Shown: positions 27,786 through 37,958, counted from the first letter of the stretch. The stretch is DNA of 64,000 bases from Maribellus sp. CM-23 (GCF_021354595.1 NZ_JADWYJ010000004.1:496001-560000), one strand, 5' to 3'. The notes: generated from the letters alone by a model not told the origin. Translations and numbers: made by a program.

Positions 27786-30209
27786 ATGAAAAAATATATT
27801 TTCCATTTAATTGTACTGGTTCTTTTGGCCTCTTGTTCGCAAAAGAATCTGACACTGACCAACAACAATTTTCAAATTGAAATAAACAGTAATGGACAGA
27901 TTAAAAGTTTATGCGACCGGCAAAAAATGACTGAATATTTTCCGGAAAACCAAATTTCGTATCTATTGTCGCTTCGTGCTGACGGAACCATTGTTCACCC
28001 CGACAAACTGGTGTGGAACGAAGATAATACATCCTTACACCTCACTTTTAAGTCCATTAACACCGTGGCACAAATTAAAGTGGAGCAAAAATCCACTCAC
28101 ACCACTTTTGAGTTGCTTAAGATTGAAGGGAATTCAAATCCCGATTTAGCCATTTGGGGACCTTTTGCCACAACCATTAACAAAACTGTGGGCGAATGTG
28201 TGGGGGTTGTCCGGAATGATGATTTTGCAATAGGTATTCAGGCCTTAAACATAAAAACATTGGGTGGCTACCCAACGAATGAAGACGATACAGAACCGGC
28301 CTACGATATTTTTGCTTCCAGCAATTTGGTAGATATTGGCGATTCTGTAAAAGTGTTGTACCGTGGGCAAACCGCCAAATACACCGAATTTGGGAGTGTG
28401 TTACAGGCTTATTGCCGCGACCGAAGTCATGACCGGATAATTCCTGTTTGGAAACATGATAATTATGAAGTACCGGCATTTGATGACGGTGGTTTAACAG
28501 GAACTAAAATTGCTCTTTTCGGCTGTGCTGCGTCCAATGCCCTTGAAACCATCGGGAAGGTTGAAATAGAGGAAGGATTACCCCATCCCGAAATTGAAGG
28601 AGAATGGGGAAAAACAGCAAACGCCGCTATGGCATCGTATTTAATTCAGTCGTTTTCTGAAGACAATCTCGACCGTGCTATCGAGCTCACCAAAAAAGCC
28701 GGTTTAAAATACCTTTATCATGGCGGGCCGTTTAAAAACTGGGGGCATTTCGATTTGCAGGAAAAACCCTTCCCCGACAATTGGGAAAGTATGAAACGCT
28801 GTGTGGAGCGTGCTGAAAAGCGGGGCGTGCGCCTGGGATTGCACACGCTTTCGAATTTTATTACGACCAACGATCCGTATGTTACGCCAATTCCCGATCC
28901 GCGCCTGGCCAAAGTGGGTAGCAGTAAACTGACTTCGACCATCGACGAAAACGCCACTGAAATTGTAATTGAAGATCCCATGTTTTTCAACCAAATGAAA
29001 AACAACAGTCTGCATGCCCTTGTTATCGATAATGAAATTGTCCGTTATGCAAAGGTATCGGAGACCGAACCGTGGACTTTGCTGGATTGTGAGCGCGGTG
29101 CTTTCAATACCCAAAAAGATTCACATCAGAAAGGTACTATCATTTCCAAACTAATGGATCATGGCTACAAAACCTTCCTGACCAACAACGAACTTTCGGA
29201 TGAAATGGCCGTAAAAATCGCTGATTTATTTAATTATACCGGGCTACGTCAGATATCTTTCGATGGCTTGGAAGGCAATTGGTCAACCGGTATGGGACAA
29301 TATGGCAGAACGCGTTTTGTAAAAAAATGGTACGATAGCCTGAAACCTGAATTGCAGGGTAAAGTAATTAACGATGCCAGCAATCCCGGGCATTATTTCT
29401 GGCACATGTTTACCCGTATGAACTGGGGCGAACCCTGGTACGCCGGATTTCGCGAGAGCCAAACCCAATATCGCCTGATGAACCAGGACTTTTACCGCCG
29501 TAACCTCATGCCTTGTATGCTGGGATGGTTCAGCATGTCGGAACAGATCAGTCTGGAAGATGTGGAGTGGCTGCTGGCACGAGCTGCCGGATTCGATGCA
29601 GGGTTTGCTTTAACCACATCAGAACAAGTTGTAGCGGCCAACGGTCTGGGAGAACAGTTGTTAGAAACCATTGCCATGTGGGAACAACTGCGCCATGCAG
29701 GAGCCTTCTCTGCCGAACAGAAAAAATTGATGGAAAACATCAAAAATGAATTTCACCTGGTTCCTGCATCCGAAAACAGCTGGACTTTGTATCAATATAA
29801 AATAGACCGTTTTGAGCACAAACAAAAAACGCGTCAACCCGGTGAACCGGTATTTTCGAAATTCGAGTTTGAAAATACCAATGGAAAGCAAGCCCTTCAG
29901 TTTATATTGACAGCACCCGACGAAACTGCAATCAGCAATTTGAGTTTCGATATTGATAATTTTAAAAGAGTGGGGCTGGCTGTAAACATTCCGGCAAAAC
30001 ACCATTTAAAGTACGAAGGTGGAGAACATGCAGTCGTTTACTCTCCTACCTGGAACAAAGTGAAAACCGTTGATATTAATGCCGGTAGTTTTGAAGTGGA
30101 TAACGGAAGTTGCAGCCTGATTTTTGATTGTAAATTTGTTGGGGAAAGCGATTCTCCGGTAAAGCTGGAGTTAAAAACGATAGACGAAGGAGAACTTATA
30201 ACTCTCTAA
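27786..30209 (+). CDS. Unrecognised lipoprotein, probable glycoside hydrolase-like enzyme (paralogue B)
   Basis: This 807-residue lipoprotein (acyl Cys17, LLASC) is paralogous to the gene 24 bases upstream over its whole length. Shared blocks include AIWGPFATTINKTVGE, LKYLYHGGPFKNWG, LGLHTLSNFITTNDPYVTPIPDP, QISFDGLEG (Asp493, Glu496) and NWGEPWYAGFRESQTQYR. The embedded IDNEIVRYAKV and CERGAFNTQKDSH module is also conserved. Blocks kept in both copies are the best candidates for the active site: the FDGxEG acidic pair and the WGEPW loop. Divergence of the remainder suggests related but distinct substrates, not a recent duplication. I cannot assign a family or reaction. Confidence 0.7.
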   Translation: MKKYIFHLIVLVLLASCSQKNLTLTNNNFQIEINSNGQIKSLCDRQKMTEYFPENQISYLLSLRADGTIVHPDKLVWNEDNTSLHLTFKSINTVAQIKVEQKSTHTTFELLKIEGNSNPDLAIWGPFATTINKTVGECVGVVRNDDFAIGIQALNIKTLGGYPTNEDDTEPAYDIFASSNLVDIGDSVKVLYRGQTAKYTEFGSVLQAYCRDRSHDRIIPVWKHDNYEVPAFDDGGLTGTKIALFGCAASNALETIGKVEIEEGLPHPEIEGEWGKTANAAMASYLIQSFSEDNLDRAIELTKKAGLKYLYHGGPFKNWGHFDLQEKPFPDNWESMKRCVERAEKRGVRLGLHTLSNFITTNDPYVTPIPDPRLAKVGSSKLTSTIDENATEIVIEDPMFFNQMKNNSLHALVIDNEIVRYAKVSETEPWTLLDCERGAFNTQKDSHQKGTIISKLMDHGYKTFLTNNELSDEMAVKIADLFNYTGLRQISFDGLEGNWSTGMGQYGRTRFVKKWYDSLKPELQGKVINDASNPGHYFWHMFTRMNWGEPWYAGFRESQTQYRLMNQDFYRRNLMPCMLGWFSMSEQISLEDVEWLLARAAGFDAGFALTTSEQVVAANGLGEQLLETIAMWEQLRHAGAFSAEQKKLMENIKNEFHLVPASENSWTLYQYKIDRFEHKQKTRQPGEPVFSKFEFENTNGKQALQFILTAPDETAISNLSFDIDNFKRVGLAVNIPAKHHLKYEGGEHAVVYSPTWNKVKTVDINAGSFEVDNGSCSLIFDCKFVGESDSPVKLELKTIDEGELITL

Positions 30210-30274
30210 ATTGATGGAACAATTTGGACAATATTATTACTAAACATAAAAAATATCCAAATAAGAGTTTGACA

Positions 30275-32377
30275 ATGAAATTCAATAAAATCAGTTTCAA
30301 ATCAATGGTATTCATTGTTTTATTGATGATAATAGTATCCGCCAATATTCAATGTACGCAAAAATCAGAGTTTACAATCGGCAACAATTTTCTGTCACGT
30401 ACAATCAGTATTGACGGAGGATTACTGCATACCCTGAAATTAGAAAACAAAGTATCGGTAAAAGAGCTGGTTCCGAAAAACAATACCGAATTTCAAATTC
30501 GGATTTCAGAAGGGACGGATAAGGAAGGAACCGATGTAATCCTTACTTCGGCAGACTTTAAAGTGAACAAAGTTCTATCAGAAACACCGGAGAAACTGGA
30601 ATTCCTGTTGATAAATAAAAAACACGATTTGGAAGTTGAGGTGGTCTATGAAATTCAAGCCGGTAATTTTTACATGAACAAGTTTCTCAATATCCGGTCG
30701 GGAAAAGAACTGACACTTGAAAGGATTGATGTGGAAACAATACAACTTGACGACATGTACCAGCCCTATCAAATGAAGCAGATTACTGCCTGGGGGCCTT
30801 CACAGTGGCGACCGGGTTTAGGGCAGCCGCTTTACACAAAACAATCGGCAACCTTTTGGGGAACAGAATTTCCTGCTTCCTATAACTATGTGGAAAACAA
30901 TACTGCTTATTGCGGTTATCTGTGGGGAAAAGCAATACAAGCGGGAGAAACGTATTCATCCTATAAATCGGTTTTTGGGGTGGGAGATGATGCTAATTAT
31001 ATTCAGGATACTTTTTTTGATTACATCGACAAAATCCGTATTCGTCCACTGCGTTTGCAAGTACAGTACAACAGCTGGTTCGATTTCGGGCCAGGAGTTG
31101 ATAAAGAGAAGTTTGCTGCGAGTGTAAAAAAAGTGAGCCAGGAACTGAACGCTTCGCGTAGCGTTGCACCGTTAAGTGCTTTTGTAATTGACGATGGTTG
31201 GCAAAATGTAAAAATCGACTGGAGTGATAAGGTCTGGAAAGTGAACAATAAGTTTGATGCTGATTTTACAAGCAGTTTTGAAAACGTTAGGGAGGCTGGT
31301 TCCAATTTAGGTTTGTGGTTAAGTCCGGGCTGTAATTTTGGGGCTCGTCCCACAGTGCCGCTTATGCGCGAAAAAGGCTTGGAAGCACTCGACCAGTACA
31401 TGTCGCTGGCTGGACCACAATACATGCAACTGCTTGAAGACCGCATGGTGGAACTAACAGAAATGGGCGTAAGCTATTTCAAATTAGATGGTTTATTCGG
31501 GCATCTGAACCGCCGGGAATTTGATTTTAATGGTGATGATTATGGAGTGCCAACAATGCCTCAACTCGATACCAAAGATTTTAGTCCGGCTGATGAACGT
31601 TTGAACGACCCAAAATACGACGAGCTGAAAACCTACTACCTGGTTGCCGGCACAGAGCGATTAATGCAAATTTTCGAGAAACAGCATAAGGTGAATCCTG
31701 ATGTCTACATCGTCATTTCAAACGGAGCCTACCTCAGCCCATGGTGGTTGCAATACATAGATGCGGTATGGATGATTAACGCCGGCGACGCAGCAGGTGG
31801 AAGCAACCGGAACCAGGAGCTTGTGTACCGCGATGGCGTTTATTATGACACCTGGGTTACAGAGAAAACGCAATTTCCGATAAATTCAGTTTTTAACCAC
31901 GAACCCAAGAAAACCAAGACCGGCGAAAGCAGAGAGCAGTTCAGCGAATACCTGTGGATGAACCTCTCGCGCGGAACTGGTTTTGTCGAGCTGTATATCA
32001 TTACACAAAACCTGTCGGAAGCCGACTGGGATGTTCTGGCAGACGGACTGAAATGGGTGCGCAAAGTTTTTCCTTATTTCAAATACGCTAAAATGCACGG
32101 CGGAAATCCAAAGAAAGGAGAAGTTTATGGTTACACTGGATGGAACGAAAACGGTGGTTATACCTCCTTTCACAATCCTTCTGAAACTGAAGCGCAAACC
32201 TATTCATTCACTCTCGGCAGAGCTTTCGGTTTGAATGAAAAGCTGGATAAACTATTTATCTCTTCGCCACTCCCAAATGCCAATGAATTGGTTGGTAAAG
32301 CAATATCGGGAGGCGAAAAACTGGAGATTTCCTTACAACCAGGGGAAGTTAAAATTCTTGAATTCAATAAAAACTGA
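30275..32377 (+). CDS. GH36/GH27-like (clan GH-D) alpha-galactosidase-type enzyme
   Basis: About 700 residues from the ATG at 30275 (MKFNKIS); a TTG at 30224 would add 17 unlikely residues. A hydrophobic leader ends in NIQCTQ, a weak lipobox. An N-terminal beta domain precedes a TIM barrel with clan GH-D motifs: YNSWFDF, AFVIDDGWQ (Asp306-Asp307), LWLSPGCNFG, YFKLDGLFGHL (Asp405, probable nucleophile) and WMINAGDAAGG. The family removes alpha-linked galactose or N-acetylgalactosamine. It closes the enzyme part of the first sigma/FecR locus, 65 bases after paralogue B. The exact linkage is not predicted. Confidence 0.8.
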   Translation: MKFNKISFKSMVFIVLLMIIVSANIQCTQKSEFTIGNNFLSRTISIDGGLLHTLKLENKVSVKELVPKNNTEFQIRISEGTDKEGTDVILTSADFKVNKVLSETPEKLEFLLINKKHDLEVEVVYEIQAGNFYMNKFLNIRSGKELTLERIDVETIQLDDMYQPYQMKQITAWGPSQWRPGLGQPLYTKQSATFWGTEFPASYNYVENNTAYCGYLWGKAIQAGETYSSYKSVFGVGDDANYIQDTFFDYIDKIRIRPLRLQVQYNSWFDFGPGVDKEKFAASVKKVSQELNASRSVAPLSAFVIDDGWQNVKIDWSDKVWKVNNKFDADFTSSFENVREAGSNLGLWLSPGCNFGARPTVPLMREKGLEALDQYMSLAGPQYMQLLEDRMVELTEMGVSYFKLDGLFGHLNRREFDFNGDDYGVPTMPQLDTKDFSPADERLNDPKYDELKTYYLVAGTERLMQIFEKQHKVNPDVYIVISNGAYLSPWWLQYIDAVWMINAGDAAGGSNRNQELVYRDGVYYDTWVTEKTQFPINSVFNHEPKKTKTGESREQFSEYLWMNLSRGTGFVELYIITQNLSEADWDVLADGLKWVRKVFPYFKYAKMHGGNPKKGEVYGYTGWNENGGYTSFHNPSETEAQTYSFTLGRAFGLNEKLDKLFISSPLPNANELVGKAISGGEKLEISLQPGEVKILEFNKN

Positions 32378-32645
32378 AAAATATTGTAGTGGTCGCTTTT
32401 TCCTGAGAATCTGTAAGATTAACCATACGATCTTTTTAAAATAGCAGAACGGGGAGCAGTGAATCTGCTTCCCGAAAAGTGGTTCCAGAGTTTGACGGTT
32501 GGTCCTTATAAGCACGAATCGACTTTCCCTCCTGATGAATTCAGGCGGGGTTGCAGTGGTCTAAAGATGACATTTCACTGAGGAGAGGTCCGATATATAA
32601 TTAATATATATAGTTATCTTTATAGCCTAATTTATCTAACGGCTT

Positions 32646-33233
32646 TTGAAAAACAGTAAGTCAAATAAGGAGTTAATCATTCAAATTAGAAATGGGAATC
32701 GGGTAGCTTTTTACAATATCTACGAACGATACTGCAAAAGGCTTTATGGCTTTGTTTTGAGGTATATAAAAGTGGAGGCCGATGCCGAAGAAATCGTTCA
32801 GGAGGTTTTTGTTAAAATCTGGCAGGCACGGAACAAACTTGATGCCTACTCTTCGTTTGAGTCGTTCTTGTTTACCATTGCCTATAACACAACAATCGAT
32901 CTTCTTCGCAAACGGGTAAACGAAAGAAAATACCTGGAAAACCTTGTTGCTTTGCAGCAAATTCAGGAAGCACCGGATATTCTGGACGAAATTCATTTTA
33001 AGGAGTTGGACGACAAACTTAAAAAACTCCTTGATGAACTTACTCCCCGTCAAAAGGAGATATTTCAGTTAAGCCGGGAAGAAGGTTTTTCGCATGAAGA
33101 AATTGCCGTAAAACTGGGTATTTCTGTAAACACGGTAAAAAAACACATGGCGAACACACTTTCTTTCTTAAAATCTCACTTCGATTATGGATTGATTATC
33201 AGTGGTTTGTTTGCAGATTTGTTTCTCTCGTAA
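32646..33233 (+). CDS. ECF RNA polymerase sigma factor
   Basis: This 195-residue sigma factor starts at a TTG codon (32646). Region 2 reads AEEIVQEVFVKIWQARNKL and region 4 reads HEEIAVKLGISVNTVKKHM. Length and layout are those of Bacteroidota ECF sigmas paired with FecR. It begins a second sigma-fecR-susC-susD-enzyme unit and should respond to the STN-type SusC at 34608. A TATCTTTA box at 32615-32622, close to TAnnTTTG, lies 24 bases before the start. The 268-base gap upstream contains two small hairpins and no gene. Confidence 0.92.
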   Translation: MKNSKSNKELIIQIRNGNRVAFYNIYERYCKRLYGFVLRYIKVEADAEEIVQEVFVKIWQARNKLDAYSSFESFLFTIAYNTTIDLLRKRVNERKYLENLVALQQIQEAPDILDEIHFKELDDKLKKLLDELTPRQKEIFQLSREEGFSHEEIAVKLGISVNTVKKHMANTLSFLKSHFDYGLIISGLFADLFLS

Positions 33234-33340
33234 AAAAAAAAGTCATTTTTATATAATCCCAAACTACAGCTTAATCGTATTACTGTAGCAAATGAGCACA
33301 AATAATAGAGATTAGGTTGTTAAGTTAGATTAGTTAAAAT

Positions 33341-33369
33341 CTATACCACCCTGTTCTAGGGTGGTATAG
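33341..33369 (+). promoter_or_regulatory. Perfect 12-bp inverted repeat just before fecR, locus 2
   Basis: CTATACCACCCT (33341-33352) and AGGGTGGTATAG (33358-33369) pair perfectly around a five-base loop, ending 10 bases before the fecR start codon. In RNA it would cover or abut the ribosome-binding region. In DNA it could be an operator. No T run follows on the plus strand, so it is not a simple terminator. Confidence 0.7.
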
Positions 33370-33379
33370 CTCTAAAAAA

Positions 33380-34423
33380 ATGACGTTAGAATTACTAAAT
33401 AAATATCTGCAAAATAAACTGAGCGGAGAGGAGCTGCAGGAAGTGTTGCACTGGATACGCCAGGAAGCATTGACCGAAGACGAGAGAAAACTGGCGTTGG
33501 CCGATTGGGAAAATTACCGGGCAGAAGATACTTCGGAGTCTGATACCAAGTTTGTAGGACTTTTTGATCGAATTCAGGACGAAATTGAACGGCGGGAAAA
33601 AAAGACCAGGCTTTTACCTGCCGGATGGCTTTTGCGCGCCGCTGCCATTTTGTTATTGCCGGTTCTGGCGGTTTTGTTTTATACGCTTACCGAGAATATA
33701 TCCATCAAGTCGCAATATACTTCAGCTGCTGCGGATTCTCTTGAGATCATCGCGCCAATTGGTTCCCGCTCAGTTGTTCAGCTTTCTGACGGCTCGCAGG
33801 TACACCTGAATTACGGTAGTAAAATCAGGTATCCGCTTTTCTTTTCAGGTGAAACACGTGATGTGGTATTGGAAGGAGAAGGTTTTTTTGAAGTGGCCCA
33901 CAATCCTGAAAAACCATTTATTGTAAAGGTCGGAGATATAAATGTAAAGGCGCTGGGAACCGAATTTAATGTTTTGGCTTATCCGGAAGATAATGTAATA
34001 CAAACAACGCTTGTAAACGGAAAGGTTGTGTTGGAACAGAGCGTTGCAGATGGCGAGTCGAAATTAATTGGCAGTATGGTACCCGGGCAACATGTAAAAT
34101 ACAACTGGGAAACGGAGGTAATTTCTTCGTCAAAAGGAAGTGTTGAGAGATACATAGCCTGGAAAGACGGGAAATTGATTTTTGAGGATACACCTATTTC
34201 CGAGATGGCTGAAAAGCTCAGTCGTATGTTTAATGTGGATATTGAAGTCGATAAAGAAGTGGAAGACTTCATTTACACCGTAACCTTTATTGACGAACCC
34301 TTGTCTCAGATTCTCGATTTAATGACCATTGCAACCCCTGTGAGATACACATCTCTGCCACGAAAAAAGTTACCGAACGGTACTTATTCAAAACAAAAAA
34401 TAATCATAACAAAAAAAGAATAA
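33380..34423 (+). CDS. FecR-family anti-sigma factor
   Basis: This 347-residue protein has an N-terminal sigma-binding region (1-80, including LHWIRQEALTEDE), one transmembrane helix (about 84-103), a FecR domain (about 115-215, with VQLSDGSQVHLNYGSKIRYP and LGTEFNVLAY) and a C-terminal DUF4974-like domain (about 255-345). It inhibits the upstream ECF sigma until SusC signals. The gene sits 146 bases after sigma, with a strong hairpin in the gap, and 184 bases before susC, with two more hairpins. Confidence 0.93.
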   Translation: MTLELLNKYLQNKLSGEELQEVLHWIRQEALTEDERKLALADWENYRAEDTSESDTKFVGLFDRIQDEIERREKKTRLLPAGWLLRAAAILLLPVLAVLFYTLTENISIKSQYTSAAADSLEIIAPIGSRSVVQLSDGSQVHLNYGSKIRYPLFFSGETRDVVLEGEGFFEVAHNPEKPFIVKVGDINVKALGTEFNVLAYPEDNVIQTTLVNGKVVLEQSVADGESKLIGSMVPGQHVKYNWETEVISSSKGSVERYIAWKDGKLIFEDTPISEMAEKLSRMFNVDIEVDKEVEDFIYTVTFIDEPLSQILDLMTIATPVRYTSLPRKKLPNGTYSKQKIIITKKE

Positions 34424-34517
34424 ATACAGTACCTAACTATAACAAACTATTTGCCTATGAAATGAACGAGCATTTTTAGACCATCAGCTGGTCACTCTGA
34501 TTATCAATCCAAAAACA

Positions 34518-34581
34518 ACAGGGAAATGCGTCAACATTCCCCTGTCGGGATTAAAATTTAACCCTGTATAACGGTACAGGG
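34518..34581 (+). promoter_or_regulatory. Two hairpins between fecR and susC, locus 2
   Basis: Hairpin one (34518-34545) pairs ACAGGGAAATG with CATTCCCCTGT, one mismatch, six-base loop. Hairpin two (34562-34581) is a perfect 7-bp stem CCCTGTA/TACAGGG with loop TAACGG. Both carry a CAGGG arm, so alternative pairing between them is possible, as in an attenuator. The susC start follows 26 bases later. Confidence 0.55.
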
Positions 34582-34607
34582 CATTAATAACTAATCATTA
34601 CAAAAAT

Positions 34608-37600
34608 ATGAAAAATCTGACTAATTGGTCGGGGGGTGAAAAATTGCCCGGACTGGTAAAATTTTTTCGAATTATGAAGCTAGCGACCTTTTTAATTTTG
34701 ATGTCAATTGGTTGGGCATTTGCCGGAAAAACCTATTCTCAGGTAAAACTTCTAAACCTGAATATGAACAAGACTACGGTTAAAGAAGTCCTTTCAAAAA
34801 TTGAAGAGCAAAGCGAGTTTTATTTTATGTATAGCGGTAAACTTATTGATGTTGACCGCGAAATTTCGGTAAATCTCGAAAACCAAAAAATTGATGAAGT
34901 TCTGAGTGCCGTGTTTAAAGATACCAATGTAAGCTATGTGATAAAAGACAAGTTTATTGTGTTGACCACCGAGAACGTCGATAATATACTGTCTGTTTCC
35001 AGTCAGCAAACTTCCGTTTCAGGTAAAGTGACCGATGAGGCTGGTTTGCCACTTCCGGGGGTAACAGTGCTGATAAAGGGAACTACAAACGGAACAATAA
35101 CAAATTTTGACGGGGAGTATACCGTCGCCAACATACCTGGTGGTGCCGTTTTGGTTTTTTCTTTTGTAGGAATGGTAACACAGGAAATTCCCGTTGGAAC
35201 AGAAACTACCATTAACGTAAAAATGGCCACAGATGCCATTGGACTGGAAGAAGTTGTTGCTATTGGATACGGTATACAAAGGAAAGTGAGTTTAACCAAT
35301 TCTGTTTCGCAGGTTGATGGCGAAACGCTGACAAGACGTCCGGTTGCCAACGTTGAACAGTCGCTTCAGGGATTGGCTGCCGGGGTTACAGTTGTAGACC
35401 AGGGTGGACGCCCGGGGGCTTCTGATGTGAACATTCGTATTCGTGGTATTACTTCACTTGGCAGCAGTTCTCCGTTAATTATTGTTGACGGAATTGAGCA
35501 ACGAATGACGGATATCAACCCGGATGACATCGAAAGCATTTCGGTATTAAAAGATGCCTCTTCAACGGCCATTTATGGTTCGCGTGCTGCCAACGGTGTA
35601 ATTCTTATCAATACGCGAAGGGCAAAATCAGGCGATGTACAGGTGGCATACCATGGATATTATGGCATTCAAAGAGCCAATAACCGGCCTGAACATATGG
35701 GGCTGAGAGATTATTTTGAATTGGAAAATGCTGCCCGGATTAATGCCGGCGGTCAGGCAACTTACAGCGAAGAATATATTAATGAGTATGTGAATGCCAC
35801 AGACCGCGAACTTTATCCTTTGCCTTTCCCCTGGTTCGATAAAGGAGTAATGCTGAAAAATGCACCGCAACAAAACCATACTCTGTCGTTTAGCGGTGGT
35901 AATGAGTTTGTTAGAGCCAGGGCAAGTTTGCGTTACCAGGACATTGACGGTATTGTAAACAATTTCAATGATAAAACCAATGAAGTACGTATAAATACCG
36001 ACTTCAATCTTTCATCAAAACTTAGCGTTGCGTTCGATATGAACCTTCGTATGTCGGAAGATGTACAGCCATATGCCGGTGTTTACAATGTGTTTAATTA
36101 CATGTTGCATGCTACCAAATTTTCGGTTCCGCAATACGCAACAGGCGAGTATGGCTTAGGGCCACAGAACAACAACCCGTTGATTTTTTCTGATTTAACT
36201 GGGCTTAGTACAGGTAAAAACAATTATTTCATCGGGAAGGTAAAAGCAAATTATGAGATTTTGCCCGGCTTGAAATATACATTTGAATACGGAATCCGCG
36301 ATTCAAAATCGGAAGGATCGGCTTATCAAAACAAATACCGGAACGAAGACCCGATTACCGGCAGAGTGAGACAGGTTACGCTTAATTCGTTGAATGAATC
36401 ACGCGGAAGTTTAAAGGAATTGACCTTGTCGCATTTGCTGAATTACGAAAAAACATTCGAAAATCACGAGTTTAGAGTACTGGCCGGATATTCTACCATC
36501 GACAACCGTCAGAACAATCTTTCTGCCTATCGTCAGGACTTTTACAACAACGATATTCAATCTTTGGATGCAGGATCAGAAGATAATAAAGACAACTCCG
36601 GGAAAAATTCGGAATATGCTTTACGTTCGTATTTCGGACGTTTCAATTATGCGTATGACGACAAGTACCTGTTTGAGGTAAATGCCCGTTACGATGGTTC
36701 ATCAAGGTTTAGTACCACCAAGCAATATGCTTTCTTCCCATCGTTCTCAGGTGCCTGGAGGATTTCCCAGGAAGATTTCTGGGCCGATATGTCGGAAACT
36801 ATTAACGAATTTAAAGTTCGCGCTTCGTGGGGCTTAACCGGCAACCAGGCCATCGCCTTGTACGAGTTTTTTCCGGCCTTATCGGTGGTTAGCTATGCCT
36901 TTAATGAAACACCGGTTCAGGGTTATACTCCAACTCAGTTTGTGAACGAAGACCTGACCTGGGAAAAAACCAGACAGCTGGATATTGGTATCGACCTGGG
37001 ATTGTGGAACAGTAAAGTAACGGTTTCTGCCGATTATTACGACAAGTTGACCAAGGACATTCTGTTACGTCTTCCAATTCCTTCAACCATCGGTCTGAAT
37101 GCTTCATACCAGAATGCCGGATCGGTAAGTAATAAAGGATGGGAACTTGGAGCAACCTATCGCGGGGGAAGAAAATTAACCTATGATATCGGGCTGAATG
37201 TAAGCCGGAATAAAAACAGGGTAGAAGACTTAAAATCAACAGGTCCGTACATCAGTGGAAGTGGTGCCAATGTTACAACCATTATCCAGGAAGGGATGGC
37301 TATCAATAGCTTGTGGGGATATCGTACCGACGGATTCTTCCAGTCACCTGAAGAAATCGCCAATTACCCTACGTATCAGTCCAATACAAAACCGGGAGAT
37401 GTTAAATACCTGAATCTTAATGACGATGACAAGATCAATCCCGACGACCGGGCTTTCCTCGGGTATACCTTCCCGCTGACGAACCTGGGTGCAACCATGC
37501 GTTTTGCTTACGAAGGGTTCGAACTTTATATGCAGTGGCAGGGTGCTTTTGGGCATACCACGCAATTAGAAGGAGGATTGGCTCACCAGGCAACGTATGA

Positions 37601-37946
37601 GGCATTCACTCATGCCAACTATGCGGACTACTGGACAGAAACCAATACCGATGCACGTTGGCCAAGACCCATAAAATCGAACCTGAGAAACCTGCAGGCT
37701 TCCGACCTGCTAACCATCGACGCTGACTACCTGAGGCTGAAAAACATTATGCTTTCATACAATGTAAAAGCTTCCTGGCTGTCAAAATTGCCTATCAGCA
37801 AAGCGCAGCTTTATGTAAATGCAACCAACTTGCTTACGTTCTCGAAACTAAACAAATGGGGACTTGATGCAGAAACTCCTGCCGGAAGAGCGAATTATTA
37901 TCCGCAGGTTGATTTGTACACCGTTGGTTTGAAGTTAAACTTTTAA
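34608..37946 (+). CDS. SusC-like TonB-dependent transporter with N-terminal STN signalling domain
   Basis: This 1112-residue protein has a signal peptide (to about residue 45, ending TYSQ), an STN domain (about 47-118), a carboxypeptidase-D-like domain (about 128-205), a plug (EEVVAIGYGIQRKVSLTNS and ESISVLKDASSTAIYGSRAANG) and a beta-barrel ending in VGLKLNF. Its STN domain couples ligand binding to the FecR at 33380. It is paired with the susD 12 bases downstream. The only enzyme behind it is a sulfatase, so the ligand is plausibly a sulfated glycan; this is inference from context. Confidence 0.95.
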   Translation: MKNLTNWSGGEKLPGLVKFFRIMKLATFLILMSIGWAFAGKTYSQVKLLNLNMNKTTVKEVLSKIEEQSEFYFMYSGKLIDVDREISVNLENQKIDEVLSAVFKDTNVSYVIKDKFIVLTTENVDNILSVSSQQTSVSGKVTDEAGLPLPGVTVLIKGTTNGTITNFDGEYTVANIPGGAVLVFSFVGMVTQEIPVGTETTINVKMATDAIGLEEVVAIGYGIQRKVSLTNSVSQVDGETLTRRPVANVEQSLQGLAAGVTVVDQGGRPGASDVNIRIRGITSLGSSSPLIIVDGIEQRMTDINPDDIESISVLKDASSTAIYGSRAANGVILINTRRAKSGDVQVAYHGYYGIQRANNRPEHMGLRDYFELENAARINAGGQATYSEEYINEYVNATDRELYPLPFPWFDKGVMLKNAPQQNHTLSFSGGNEFVRARASLRYQDIDGIVNNFNDKTNEVRINTDFNLSSKLSVAFDMNLRMSEDVQPYAGVYNVFNYMLHATKFSVPQYATGEYGLGPQNNNPLIFSDLTGLSTGKNNYFIGKVKANYEILPGLKYTFEYGIRDSKSEGSAYQNKYRNEDPITGRVRQVTLNSLNESRGSLKELTLSHLLNYEKTFENHEFRVLAGYSTIDNRQNNLSAYRQDFYNNDIQSLDAGSEDNKDNSGKNSEYALRSYFGRFNYAYDDKYLFEVNARYDGSSRFSTTKQYAFFPSFSGAWRISQEDFWADMSETINEFKVRASWGLTGNQAIALYEFFPALSVVSYAFNETPVQGYTPTQFVNEDLTWEKTRQLDIGIDLGLWNSKVTVSADYYDKLTKDILLRLPIPSTIGLNASYQNAGSVSNKGWELGATYRGGRKLTYDIGLNVSRNKNRVEDLKSTGPYISGSGANVTTIIQEGMAINSLWGYRTDGFFQSPEEIANYPTYQSNTKPGDVKYLNLNDDDKINPDDRAFLGYTFPLTNLGATMRFAYEGFELYMQWQGAFGHTTQLEGGLAHQATYEAFTHANYADYWTETNTDARWPRPIKSNLRNLQASDLLTIDADYLRLKNIMLSYNVKASWLSKLPISKAQLYVNATNLLTFSKLNKWGLDAETPAGRANYYPQVDLYTVGLKLNF

Positions 37947-37958
37947 GAAAATAAGGAG

